Assembly (NCBI GenBank): GCA_045588185.1
Contig: JAZNDR010000004.1
Location: 1-33,229, forward strand
Direction of reading: 5' to 3'
From: Scatosoma sp045588185
GTDB taxonomy: Bacteria; Bacillota; Clostridia; Christensenellales; Borkfalkiaceae
Length of the DNA: 33,229 bases
The notes under the pieces are model-generated. The model was not told the origin of the DNA. It did no database searches and saw only the letters and a list, made by a program, of their open reading frames with translations. The first letter of the stretch is position 1, and the number at the start of each line of letters is the position of its first letter. This document shows, piece after piece, positions 24,618 to 32,967 of this stretch. Position numbers and translations under genes: made by a program.

Positions 24618-24740
24618 TTAAGTCTCCTCCCAATCAAAGTCAAAGCCCCAAGGATCAGCAAGGGGTGTGTTCGAACCTGTGCAAATATCGTCTTTGACGA
24701 ATCGCACAACTTCAAAAGCCGGTGTGATATAGTTTTTCAT
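24618..24740 (-). CDS. 40-residue peptide of unknown function (unannotated small gene)
   Basis: A near-perfect ribosome binding site (AAGGAGG) lies a few bases before the ATG at 24740. The peptide reads MKNYITPAFEVVRFVKDDIC, then TGSNTPLADPWGFDFDWEET. It has no hydrophobic signal and a very acidic, aromatic C-terminus. Its stop overlaps the next gene's translation start region (TAATTATG), and the next gene's Shine-Dalgarno lies in its last codons. Its final block GFDFDWEE is mirrored by NFDFEWEAE at the very C-terminus of the 1544-residue lipoprotein encoded just upstream. I recall similar short K-P-x-[FI]-E-V-V-x-F peptides in gut Clostridia but no described function. It could be a leader/precursor peptide, a coupling ORF, or a small partner protein. 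Confidence 0.65.
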   Translation of the reverse strand: MKNYITPAFEVVRFVKDDICTGSNTPLADPWGFDFDWEET

Positions 24741-24836
24741 AGCTCCTCCTTCTCTATATAATGCCACCCTTTCAGGCGCATTCATATCTCTGTTTTTGGA
24801 TTTTTTATTTAGAGATATTCATTCGGTTTTCAGTAT

Positions 24837-24857
24837 GCCAAACGCAAACGGTTTGGC
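24837..24857. terminator. Stem-loop between giant lipoprotein and small peptide genes
   Basis: GCCAAAC (24837-24843) and GTTTGGC (24851-24857) pair over a 7-nt loop. The T5 run follows only on the plus strand, so for the minus-strand array this is a weak or processing hairpin. A second weak stem (ATATCTCT/AGAGATAT, 24784-24818) lies nearby. The spacer 24741-24909 holds nothing else except a possible TATATA box before the small peptide. Confidence 0.45.
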
Positions 24858-24909
24858 TTTTTATTTACGACTATGGTTACTTCTTTTTCGTGTAAACACG
24901 ACAAGAATC

Positions 24910-27900
24910 TTATTCCGCCTCCCATTCAAAATCGAAATTGTAGAGGTCTTCCATAGGGTCGTATATGGTAATTTGCAGCGTTTTCGTAAGTTCACCGCTA
25001 GCTGGCGTTTTAACGGTTATTAAAAGCTCTATCGTTCCCTTGCCTGCTATTTGTAATAAATATTGTCCGTCCGTATTCGTCGCCGTCGTATATTCTTCCT
25101 CACCCACGTATTTATACGCTACGGTAAATTCTACGGCTTGGTTATTTAAACCCGTTACGGCAAGGTCTTTTAATACGTACGCTTGATTGATAGGTGCAAA
25201 ACCCGAAAGCCCCTGTGCCGTAATATCTACTTGCGTTGCGCAAATGGAATCTAAATAAATCTTATTAAAATTCGAATAATGGCACTCGAAATACAGTCTG
25301 CATATATTATCAAACGATTTATTAAACACGAACACGTATTGCCTTGTGCCTGCAACTATCTTGACAGGCTGACTTTCCAACGTATAACGCTTATCTGCGC
25401 CGTAATAGGTCAGTCTCAAAACCATATCCGTTTTTTGGTTCGTTTCCGATTTTATCCAAATGCTAACAGCGTTATAGCTTTGGTCCATTACAAGTCTTTG
25501 CGCACCGTCCGCGCCCTCGAACGAAATCGTACCGTTGTCGTGCCCTTCGGTATAAAGATACAGCGAATATTTACCGTCCTGCGACCAGTTGTCGCTTACG
25601 CTTAACATACTGTTCAGTTTCGTCGCACCGTGATGTGTTCCGTCTTCGTTGATTTCCAAGTCGGCGATTGTTGCCTTTGCCCGTACTATGATAAAGAACA
25701 CGTTTTCTTCCGTTATACCGTTATAGTGGCTGACAAATTTCAGTTCGCCTTCACCGTCCTGCGTTAAGCAAACCGCCGCTTTTCCGTTTTGCACGGTCAG
25801 CTTTATCCACTCCGTTTCTTCGCCCAACCTATAATACGCCTCGTGGGTAACGCCCTCCAAAACGGAAGTCGGCATATCAATTTGATATTCCACGCCGTGT
25901 TCAAACGCCGTTCTCGGCGGTGTAACCGTCAAATTAAAGCCCCTTACGTACAATTCTTGTTCGTTGGTATATTCCATACCGCCGATTGCAATTTTAAACG
26001 TCGCCTTATATTTGCCTGCGGGTAGATTGAGCTTCAAATTCCCGTTTTCGGGATAAACGTACTCTTTTACCGATTCGTATCTACCCTTTCCGTCGTCGAG
26101 CGATACCGAATATACCGCCGCTTTTTTCATTTCCGCGTCGAACGCCAAATTGCTCGGATTTTGGATATACGGACGAGCAAGCTCTATTTCTTGATTGGAA
26201 AGATACATTCCACTGCTTATATCGGGGAATTTTGCTTCGCCCAAATTTACCAGCGCGATATTATCAATATAGAAATGGTTGGAAACATACGTTTCAAAAG
26301 CTATCCCCCCACAATTTGTTATATTGTAGGGCAACTCGTATACGTATCTATGCGCCCCTTGTGCAAGAACAAGATCTATGCTTATCCGTTCGCTACTCGT
26401 TGTAATTTTAAGCGTACATTTTGCCGTTACGCGCTCGGTATATGCCCAGAAAACCAAACCGTTTGCCGTATACCCCAGCTCGTTATAAGCGCGCGACCAA
26501 CCGTCGTCCTCCGTTCCCAAAATACCGTCCGCGCCTACCGTAGGCGTTCCCCACTCTATGCCGCAAGCGTCTCTACCGTGGAACGTTGCATTTATATATA
26601 AGGAATAATCGCCGTCCGCCGCCCACACGTCGCTAGCCGCTACGTAGGATCTTTCAATACTGCCTGTTACTCTGTCGCCCAGCCCCAAATGCTCGCCGTC
26701 GCTAAACTTTTCGAAATCATACGTTACTTCCGCCATATGGATATACGTATAATCATATACAGTAGTAACAGCCTCATTGTATTGAAGGGTATACATTACG
26801 TACATATACCCCGTACGGCTTATCGTAATATTTCCGTCCGTTTGCAACCATTCTTCGCCCTCTTCAAAACGATAGAATTTTGTCGTTTCCACGTCCGAGG
26901 CTTCTAAATTAGGATACGTATAGCTGTATACTTCCGCCTCAGGAAGGCTTATTTGGTCGCGGACCCAATAATCGCCCAGCTTTAACTCCGCCGATAAAAC
27001 GTTTTCCTGCGTTTTAAGCGTTAGGCTATGTCTATGCTCCGTATCAAACACGTCAACAACGGTATATTCCAATACGTAGCTTCCCGCCGCTCCGTTCGTT
27101 TCCGAAAGCATAAGCTTATCGCCAAGCTCGTACGTTGCGTCGCCTACCGTAATTTGGCAGGTCTTTACCAAGCGCATATCGCAGGCAACGATATTAGGAA
27201 TGATAAATTCCTCGCCGTAACGGATTTCCGTTTCCGTTGTCGTCGCGTTTGAAAATACCTGTACCGTATTGCTTGCGCTAAACGTTATATCGTCCAAATA
27301 TACGGTATTGTCGTAGCGTTCGCTGTTATATACGATGATACTTTGAATTTGCTTACCGTTAAAGTCGTCCGTTACGTTATTTGCATTGATAAAAAACGAA
27401 ACGCTATTCTCGCCTCTTTCAAGCGCAATATCTGCCGTTTTATATTCCGTAACCGCGTCCTTAAACGTAAAGCCGATTCGTATGCTTCCCGCGCGGTTTG
27501 CATATACCGACAGCGTAACGAAGTTTGCGCTCTGCGAAACCGTATAGCCGTTCTTTAAGGACAAGCCCGATAAGCTGTTGCCCCCCACCGTCGCTTTTAC
27601 TGCGTATTTTCCGGACGCCACTACCTGCCGATTATCCTCTATCGTTAAGCCGTTGCCGTACTGCTTATCGCCCTCTAACGCGTTTGCTTTTTCAAAGCTC
27701 CACGCATTCGGCTTCTCCATAGCAATATCGTATACGCCTAAAATTGCGCCGTCCGCGCTTTCATACTGCAAGCAGATAATGCCCGTGGCATAGCTTTGCT
27801 CTATCGAAGGGACGAACGAGTTGCCCGTTATAGGCGTTTGCATATCTTTTGCAATCAGCTTTACCGTAAACGAACCTTGGTTTACCGTTGCTTGCGGCAG

Positions 27901-29544
27901 CGTGTAGCTTTGTCCGTATACGCCCGAAGAGAATTGCCCAACCGTCAATATCGTCGCGCCGGCATTTACCGTAACTTGAATGCTATCCGTCAACGAAACG
28001 CTTTCATCGTCGTAAACGTATTCTAACGTATATTCCCCCGCCTCGGTAAAGGTATAATAATCCGAGGGGTTGGAAACGGCTATAACAGTTGCGCCTTTTT
28101 TGATATTTACGTATATATCGCCTATTACGTCGGGATTATTGTTTTCTGCGTTCGCCAACGATACCGCCTCGCCCATCTTTGCCGTAAGCGTGGTTTCCGT
28201 TAAGGAAAAATAGGGATTTTCGTATTCCACCAAACGGATATCGTTTATGGAAATCATTGCGTTTTGCGTGGATTCAAAAGCAAATTGCCAGCCATTTATT
28301 TGTTTATCGCCCACCTTGCTTAAATCGAGATAAACCGTTCTCTTTTCTTTTGTTACCGTAAATTTACCGATGGAAATTTCCGTTTCGTCCGTTATCAAGG
28401 AAACGTCCATCGTGCCTTCGGCGTTATGCGTAAGCACGGTAAGCTCTACCCCTTTGAAGGGCGCAAGATTATTAAATTGTGCTTGGTTATGTACGAATTG
28501 CACCACGCTTTCCGTACCCGTATCGCTGACGAGAACGCCTTGCGCCCCGTCGCTTATTGTACTGCCCTGCGATTGGAAAAATTCCGCCACGCCCTCATCG
28601 GCGCTTTGTAATAATCTGCCGTACTCCAACACCTTCACTTGAGTTTGTACGGGTGCGCTCACGTTGCCGTTTTCGTCTTGGGCGTTATATTCCACCGCAA
28701 GCACGTCGCCGACCGTTGCCGCAACCTGATTATCGGTAACCGTAAGCGGTGTTCCGTTTTTACTTACCGTCGCGCGCAACGTATAACTGAAATTCTCTTT
28801 TACCGTTGGTATGGGTAAGGTTGCCGTTCCGTTTACCGACCACGCATAAGAGGTTTTGGGTATCATCAATAACGGCGCAACGGTGTCCTCCACTCCGATG
28901 AAATAGCTCACACTCGACGTGTTGCCCGAAAGATCGCTTGCCGTCACTACGATTTCGTACGTTCCGATTTTTGTAAACACGTAGGAAGAAAAACCCGTTG
29001 CCGAGCTTGCAATTTCCGTTCCGTCGAGCTTGATAGCAACCGCTTTCTTTTGGATATATGCAATGGACGCGAGATTATTGTCGGTAAAAACGATTTCCTT
29101 TAAATCCTCGGCAAACCCACTGTATAAACCCGCTTCTACCGTTTTCATTTCCGTGGGTTTGGAAACGAGCGTGGGCGCAAGCGTATCCACGCATAAAACG
29201 GTAAACTCGTAAAGGTATTCCGTTTCGTCTACCGAGTAACGAATCGTATAATAATAGTTTCCAAGCTCGGTAGGCGTAAAGGCGTACGCTTCGCTTAAAG
29301 GCATTTTTATCCCTTTTTCACTTACGACCTCTACGGAAATCAATACGGTATCTTCCCCGCAAACTAAATTTGGATTGTATTCCAAATTTTGATTTGCCGT
29401 TTTATTTTCGTTTACGGTAATCGGTGCGTTTGCCGTGCTTGGCTTACACGAATTACACGCAACGCCTAAAACGGTGAATACCGCTATACTTATTATTAAA
29501 ATCAGCTTTCGCCATAAACGGCGCTTGATTGCTTTTTTCAACAT
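24910..29544 (-). CDS. Giant multi-domain surface lipoprotein (1544 aa)
   Basis: A lipoprotein signal (basic MLKKAIKRRLWRK, hydrophobic core, VLGVAC) lipidates Cys30. The ectodomain alternates Ig-like modules (for example DTLAPTLVSKP and DTVAPLLMIP before residue 300) with about four jelly-roll modules ending in a Y-[IL]-D-x-I pattern, at roughly 308-440, 616-755, 941-1098 and 1293-1438. The ends of the last three read VYLDDITF, FYIDNIAL and IYLDSICA. This is typical of carbohydrate-binding modules. Residues 1004-1015 (GADGILGTEDDG) resemble a Ca-binding loop. No catalytic domain is evident. The C-terminus ends in the acidic aromatic NFDFEWEAE. AAGGAG lies 6 nt before ATG 29544; an in-frame upstream start would add 16 residues before the signal. 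It probably captures glycan for the ABC system encoded downstream. Confidence 0.85.
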   Translation of the reverse strand: MLKKAIKRRLWRKLILIISIAVFTVLGVACNSCKPSTANAPITVNENKTANQNLEYNPNLVCGEDTVLISVEVVSEKGIKMPLSEAYAFTPTELGNYYYTIRYSVDETEYLYEFTVLCVDTLAPTLVSKPTEMKTVEAGLYSGFAEDLKEIVFTDNNLASIAYIQKKAVAIKLDGTEIASSATGFSSYVFTKIGTYEIVVTASDLSGNTSSVSYFIGVEDTVAPLLMIPKTSYAWSVNGTATLPIPTVKENFSYTLRATVSKNGTPLTVTDNQVAATVGDVLAVEYNAQDENGNVSAPVQTQVKVLEYGRLLQSADEGVAEFFQSQGSTISDGAQGVLVSDTGTESVVQFVHNQAQFNNLAPFKGVELTVLTHNAEGTMDVSLITDETEISIGKFTVTKEKRTVYLDLSKVGDKQINGWQFAFESTQNAMISINDIRLVEYENPYFSLTETTLTAKMGEAVSLANAENNNPDVIGDIYVNIKKGATVIAVSNPSDYYTFTEAGEYTLEYVYDDESVSLTDSIQVTVNAGATILTVGQFSSGVYGQSYTLPQATVNQGSFTVKLIAKDMQTPITGNSFVPSIEQSYATGIICLQYESADGAILGVYDIAMEKPNAWSFEKANALEGDKQYGNGLTIEDNRQVVASGKYAVKATVGGNSLSGLSLKNGYTVSQSANFVTLSVYANRAGSIRIGFTFKDAVTEYKTADIALERGENSVSFFINANNVTDDFNGKQIQSIIVYNSERYDNTVYLDDITFSASNTVQVFSNATTTETEIRYGEEFIIPNIVACDMRLVKTCQITVGDATYELGDKLMLSETNGAAGSYVLEYTVVDVFDTEHRHSLTLKTQENVLSAELKLGDYWVRDQISLPEAEVYSYTYPNLEASDVETTKFYRFEEGEEWLQTDGNITISRTGYMYVMYTLQYNEAVTTVYDYTYIHMAEVTYDFEKFSDGEHLGLGDRVTGSIERSYVAASDVWAADGDYSLYINATFHGRDACGIEWGTPTVGADGILGTEDDGWSRAYNELGYTANGLVFWAYTERVTAKCTLKITTSSERISIDLVLAQGAHRYVYELPYNITNCGGIAFETYVSNHFYIDNIALVNLGEAKFPDISSGMYLSNQEIELARPYIQNPSNLAFDAEMKKAAVYSVSLDDGKGRYESVKEYVYPENGNLKLNLPAGKYKATFKIAIGGMEYTNEQELYVRGFNLTVTPPRTAFEHGVEYQIDMPTSVLEGVTHEAYYRLGEETEWIKLTVQNGKAAVCLTQDGEGELKFVSHYNGITEENVFFIIVRAKATIADLEINEDGTHHGATKLNSMLSVSDNWSQDGKYSLYLYTEGHDNGTISFEGADGAQRLVMDQSYNAVSIWIKSETNQKTDMVLRLTYYGADKRYTLESQPVKIVAGTRQYVFVFNKSFDNICRLYFECHYSNFNKIYLDSICATQVDITAQGLSGFAPINQAYVLKDLAVTGLNNQAVEFTVAYKYVGEEEYTTATNTDGQYLLQIAGKGTIELLITVKTPASGELTKTLQITIYDPMEDLYNFDFEWEAE

Positions 29545-29671
29545 AATAAACTCCTTCTTGAGTTTCTTATTGGCGATTATTAGCATTTTCATATTGACTA
29601 GCTACGCTTGGCAGTTTCAGTATTCCTAACACCTAAAAGCGGAACTACTCCTCGCCCCTACGTTTCCAAAT

Positions 29672-29700
29672 TGTATAATTGCCAATTTCGTTAAACGCAA
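29672..29700 (-). promoter_or_regulatory. Possible internal promoter for the surface-protein/transport genes
   Basis: On the minus strand TTGCGT (29695-29700) and TATACA (29672-29677) are 17 nt apart, about 130 nt before the giant lipoprotein ATG. Hexamer matches are moderate. It would let the lipoprotein and transporter genes be read apart from the GH4 gene. Confidence 0.35.
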
Positions 29701-29743
29701 GTTTTCTCTGTTTTTTTGCCAATAAATCTAAATACGCAAATTA

Positions 29744-31126
29744 TTATTTGCCTTGCTTATATTGCTCGTAATAAGGCAAATACGCCTTTGTGTTTTCAAG
29801 CATTTGATCGAATAATTCTCTTGCCTTATCAAGGGGCAGGCATACGTTGGGATTGTTTCTAAACGCCGTAAACGCAAGCTCGTAATTTCCTGTGAGTGCA
29901 GCTTCCACCACCATTTCCTGTTCTTCGATAATCCGCGTTACCAATGCGTTAATACCTTGCGGTACGTTTCCTGCAAATATCGGTCGAACACTGTCGCCTG
30001 TAAAGTATGCGTTCGTTTCCAAAACGGCGTCCATAGGATTGTTTGGTACTTGCCCACGGTTTGGAATGTTGACGTTCGTAACAAAATCTCCCATACCGCA
30101 AAGAGCTTTAATTTGACGGATACTTTCTTCACCGCTTTCAATCAATTCCACCGCTTCGCCGTCCACTCGATTGTCTTGCTTTTGCTTTCTTTCGATTAAA
30201 TCATTTTTTCTATACGCAATAGACGTCAAGGTAAAACCGTAGCCTTTTACCGTTTCCGGGTCTTTTAAATACCAATATCCAGGACAAAATTCTGCCAAAT
30301 GTCTATCACCAGCCGCAGCAATCGCACCATATTTTTTAAACAAATCGAATTTTACCTTTTCTCTTGAAAAACAGGGAATTTTTACCCAATTCTCGTCCGT
30401 ATTTTCGTTAATCCCTTGGGGATTATCTTCTATGTATTGCTTATAAATGGGCAGTAAATCCATACCTTTATATTTTGCCTCGGTAATCCAAGTAAAATGG
30501 TTTACTCCCAATACGTTGATTTTTATATCGTGTCTAGTTGCCTCTATTCCCTTTTCCTTCAATATTTTTTGCAAGAGGTGTTGCGTACCGAACACTTCGT
30601 GGCAACAACCGAACGCTTTAATTTGAGGAAATACTTTATATAAGGTTCTTACACATACCGTCATAGGGTTGGTGAAATTGATTACCCACGCGTCAGGACA
30701 AACCTCTTTAATTGCCAACGCAATTTCTCTAAACATAGGTAACGCACGCAATGCACGCACGATACCGCCAGGGCCCGTCGTATCCCCTACCGACTGATAA
30801 ATACCGTATTTCTCGGGATAATGCACGTCGCTTTCCATTTCATCGAACGTTCCGGGTAAAATGGAAATAATGACGAAATCCGCGCCACGCAATGCCACTT
30901 CCAAAGTATCCGCCACCTGATAACACCATTTTCCTACAACGTCGTCGCGTGCCGAAAGATTGTTACCGATAATCACATTTTTCTCTGCTGATTCTTTGTC
31001 TATATCATATAAAGTAATCGTGCCACCAAGACTTGCCTCTTGCGCCAAATCATTCATCAAGGTAAACGCCCAACCGCGAGAACCACCACCAATATAAGTA
31101 ATTTTTAATTTTTTAGGATCTTTCAT
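29744..31126 (-). CDS. Glycoside hydrolase family 4 (CHEV type, probable alpha-uronidase)
   Basis: The 460-residue cytoplasmic protein is a full-length GH4 enzyme: NAD-binding GGGSRGWA at 13-20, NFTNP at 150-154, CHEV at 175-178 and GVNHFTW with H210. Cys175 and His210 would hold the Mn2+ ion. GH4 enzymes cleave glycosides by NAD-dependent oxidation at C3, elimination and re-reduction, and the four residues at the Cys site track substrate type. From memory, CHEV belongs to alpha-galacturonidase (LplD-like) enzymes, whereas alpha-galactosidases have CHSV. So an alpha-galacturonide or related uronide is the best guess. It is first in the array, with AGGAG 8 nt before the ATG, and divergent from an AraC regulator. 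Confidence 0.93.
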   Translation of the reverse strand: MKDPKKLKITYIGGGSRGWAFTLMNDLAQEASLGGTITLYDIDKESAEKNVIIGNNLSARDDVVGKWCYQVADTLEVALRGADFVIISILPGTFDEMESDVHYPEKYGIYQSVGDTTGPGGIVRALRALPMFREIALAIKEVCPDAWVINFTNPMTVCVRTLYKVFPQIKAFGCCHEVFGTQHLLQKILKEKGIEATRHDIKINVLGVNHFTWITEAKYKGMDLLPIYKQYIEDNPQGINENTDENWVKIPCFSREKVKFDLFKKYGAIAAAGDRHLAEFCPGYWYLKDPETVKGYGFTLTSIAYRKNDLIERKQKQDNRVDGEAVELIESGEESIRQIKALCGMGDFVTNVNIPNRGQVPNNPMDAVLETNAYFTGDSVRPIFAGNVPQGINALVTRIIEEQEMVVEAALTGNYELAFTAFRNNPNVCLPLDKARELFDQMLENTKAYLPYYEQYKQGK

Positions 31127-31167
31127 AATTTTTCTCCTACATTCTTTTAATAATTTATTGTGTTGAT

Positions 31168-31196
31168 ATTATAACACACGAAAACAAATATTTCTA
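31168..31196 (-). promoter_or_regulatory. Promoter of the carbohydrate gene array (GH4 first)
   Basis: On the minus strand TAGAAA (31191-31196), 17 nt and a perfect TATAAT (31168-31173) lie about 42 nt upstream of the GH4 ATG. The weak -35 fits a promoter that needs an activator. Confidence 0.6.
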
Positions 31197-31203
31197 TATA
31201 AAT

Positions 31204-31247
31204 ATTGCGACATTTTTTGTTTTTATCCGATTATTGCTATTTTTTGT
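31204..31247. promoter_or_regulatory. Direct repeats, candidate AraC-family operator
   Basis: ATTGCGACATTTTTTGT (31204-31220) and ATTGCTATTTTTTGT (31233-31247) are direct repeats differing by a 2-nt gap, with cores 27 bp apart. They lie just upstream of the array promoter and upstream of the regulator promoter, where an AraC activator would be expected to bind. Confidence 0.45.
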
Positions 31248-31299
31248 AAGTTTTTTATTGGAAAAATTGTTATTTCATTCCTCTTTTTTTAAAAAAGGG

Positions 31300-31327
31300 T
31301 TGACAAATTTCTTGTTTGTGTTATAAT
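31300..31327 (+). promoter_or_regulatory. Strong promoter of the AraC-family regulator
   Basis: A perfect TTGACA (31300-31305), 16-nt spacer and perfect TATAAT (31322-31327) with an extended TG motif (TGTTATAAT). The ATG at 31351 follows by 23 nt, so the leader is short. Confidence 0.8.
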
Positions 31328-31350
31328 AGGACTTGAACAATATATAAGCG

Positions 31351-32178
31351 ATGGTTTTTTTAAAAATGAGCACAAATTATGTCTACGTACAAGTCAACCA
31401 GGATAACTTTTACATTGAGGAAAAACGCGTCATTTCCGATATGTCTTTATTGCATTATCACGACCATTATGAATTGTATTTTTTATTATCGAACACTCAA
31501 CGGTATTTCATTGAAAGTACTCATTATGAAATGCCTACAAATACCCTTGCGCTTATTAAACCGAAAGAGCTGCATAAAACCGAATATGGTTTAGGCGGCT
31601 ACCGTTTCCTTATCAATTTTAACGACTCCTTTTTAGATAGTTATTTCACAAAAACTTCCAAACAAATACTTTTATCTTTATTTCAGAAGAGGATTATCTC
31701 TTTTGAAAAAGATGCAAAACAAATCGAAACCTGTCTGCGTAACATTTTTCAAGCATATAAAAAGAATGACAAAGCCAAGATCTATATTTGTTTTGTTAAT
31801 TTGTTCGGTATATTGTTGCATTGCGCTGAAACAACGACTGCCCCTACAATAATCGCGAAAAACAGTACAATTGATAAAATCGCGCAATACGTACAGGATA
31901 ATTATAGCAGCATTACAACCCTGGAAGAGGTTGCCGCCGAAATGTTTATTTCAAAATATCATTTGTGTCATTTATTTACAAAGCATTTAAACACTACTTT
32001 TTATCATTTTTTAACAGAAGTTCGTTTAAAACACGCTGAAGAATATTTGATAAAAACGAAAAAAAATATCACAGAAATTGCCGAGCTTTGCGGTTTTACA
32101 ACTAGCTCACAGTTTTGCTTTTGTTTTCATAAAAAATTTGGCGTTCCGCCTTTAAAATATAGAAAATTGCACAAATAA
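31351..32178 (+). CDS. AraC family transcriptional regulator with cupin sensor domain
   Basis: The 275-residue protein has an N-terminal cupin-like sugar-sensing part (HYHDHYELYFLLSN near residues 31-44; GYRFLINF near 84-91) and a C-terminal pair of helix-turn-helix motifs: one around LEEVAAEMFISKYHLCHLFTK and the second around NITEIAELCGFTTSSQFC, ending FGVPPLKYRK, the AraC signature. It diverges from the GH4-led array and most likely activates it in response to an imported sugar. The start could be ATG 31351 or ATG 31366; neither has a strong Shine-Dalgarno, and the first is used here because it lies nearest the promoter. Confidence 0.92.
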   Translation: MVFLKMSTNYVYVQVNQDNFYIEEKRVISDMSLLHYHDHYELYFLLSNTQRYFIESTHYEMPTNTLALIKPKELHKTEYGLGGYRFLINFNDSFLDSYFTKTSKQILLSLFQKRIISFEKDAKQIETCLRNIFQAYKKNDKAKIYICFVNLFGILLHCAETTTAPTIIAKNSTIDKIAQYVQDNYSSITTLEEVAAEMFISKYHLCHLFTKHLNTTFYHFLTEVRLKHAEEYLIKTKKNITEIAELCGFTTSSQFCFCFHKKFGVPPLKYRKLHK

Positions 32179-32244
32179 AAAACCGTTTTCTTCGCTTTTT
32201 GTTTCTTATAACCGAGCATCTCCAATCCACCGTTTTTATATAAT

Positions 32245-32270
32245 AAAAGCGCACCGTCGGGTGCGCTTTT
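32245..32270. terminator. Bidirectional intrinsic terminator
   Basis: AAAAGCGCACC (32245-32255) and GGTGCGCTTTT (32260-32270) form a perfect 11-bp stem with a GTCG loop between the convergent regulator and hydrolase genes. Confidence 0.85.
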
Positions 32271-32274
32271 ACGT

Positions 32275-32961
32275 TTACTTTTTAATGAACTCCAAAATCG
32301 GGGTAACGTCTTCCAACGAATGGGGATGATGCTTACAATCGGGCTTCACGATAGAGGTAATTTCAATACCGTTCTGTTTGCAATAGTTAATCAAGATTTC
32401 CGAGTTACGGTCAAAAGGTACGACCTCGTCCGCCCCGCCTGCCACAACCAACAAAGGAATATGCAGCGAGAAAAATTCAGGCAGATTGTCGATAGGATTA
32501 CCCTTAAAGGTTTGCAGGGTATCGTCGTTGAGTCCGTATTCTTCAAACACCTGTTCCGTGAGCGGACGGCTGCCCTCTTTCCCGTTGCAGGGCCAAGTTT
32601 TCATATCCAGCACGGGCGCGTCGAGGTAAACTTTCTCCACATACTCGGGATAGAAAAGGGCGAAATTGAACGCGTACAAGCCGCCGCGGCTGAACCCAAA
32701 CAGGTAGCATTTTTCGTCCAAATCAAATTCCTTGATAATGAAATGATAAAATTTTCGCATCAAACGGACGGCGTTATAGCTTCCGTATTTATCGCTTATC
32801 TTATAATACACGCGGGTATATCCCTCTTTTAAAAGCGCGACTTCCGCTTGATCGAACGCGTATAAAAACTCCGTTTTCCAAATCCACTTCCCGTTGGGAT
32901 TTTCAGGACGGATAACCGTCGCTTCGTAGCCGTTGAACTGTAAAGTATACGTCTTTTCCAT
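32275..32961 (-). CDS. Alpha/beta hydrolase (esterase-like)
   Basis: The 228-residue cytoplasmic protein has the alpha/beta-hydrolase nucleophile elbow GFSRGG with Ser91, an acid in GGADEVVPF (Asp178), and a histidine-rich CKHHPHSLED near 209-218 that should supply the catalytic His. It lacks a signal peptide. It starts 6 nt after the stop of an SGNH/GDSL esterase gene, with GGAG 9 nt before the ATG, so the two are co-translated. A pair of esterases beside a glycan locus suggests removal of acetyl or other acyl groups from imported sugars (inference). The exact ester is unknown. Confidence 0.85.
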   Translation of the reverse strand: MEKTYTLQFNGYEATVIRPENPNGKWIWKTEFLYAFDQAEVALLKEGYTRVYYKISDKYGSYNAVRLMRKFYHFIIKEFDLDEKCYLFGFSRGGLYAFNFALFYPEYVEKVYLDAPVLDMKTWPCNGKEGSRPLTEQVFEEYGLNDDTLQTFKGNPIDNLPEFFSLHIPLLVVAGGADEVVPFDRNSEILINYCKQNGIEITSIVKPDCKHHPHSLEDVTPILEFIKK

Positions 32962-32967
32962 TTTTAT

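Noticed and set aside
24401..24697. 98-codon plus-strand frame over the signal peptide of the secreted protein
   Set aside because: Antisense shadow across two minus-strand genes with good translation signals.
24837..24857. Full terminator splitting the array after the giant lipoprotein
   Set aside because: The U-tract is on the plus-strand side only, so it would not stop minus-strand transcription efficiently.
29544..29592. Upstream start adding 16 residues to the giant lipoprotein
   Set aside because: The AAGGAG ribosome binding site lies before the ATG at 29544, and the shorter form gives a normal lipoprotein signal peptide.
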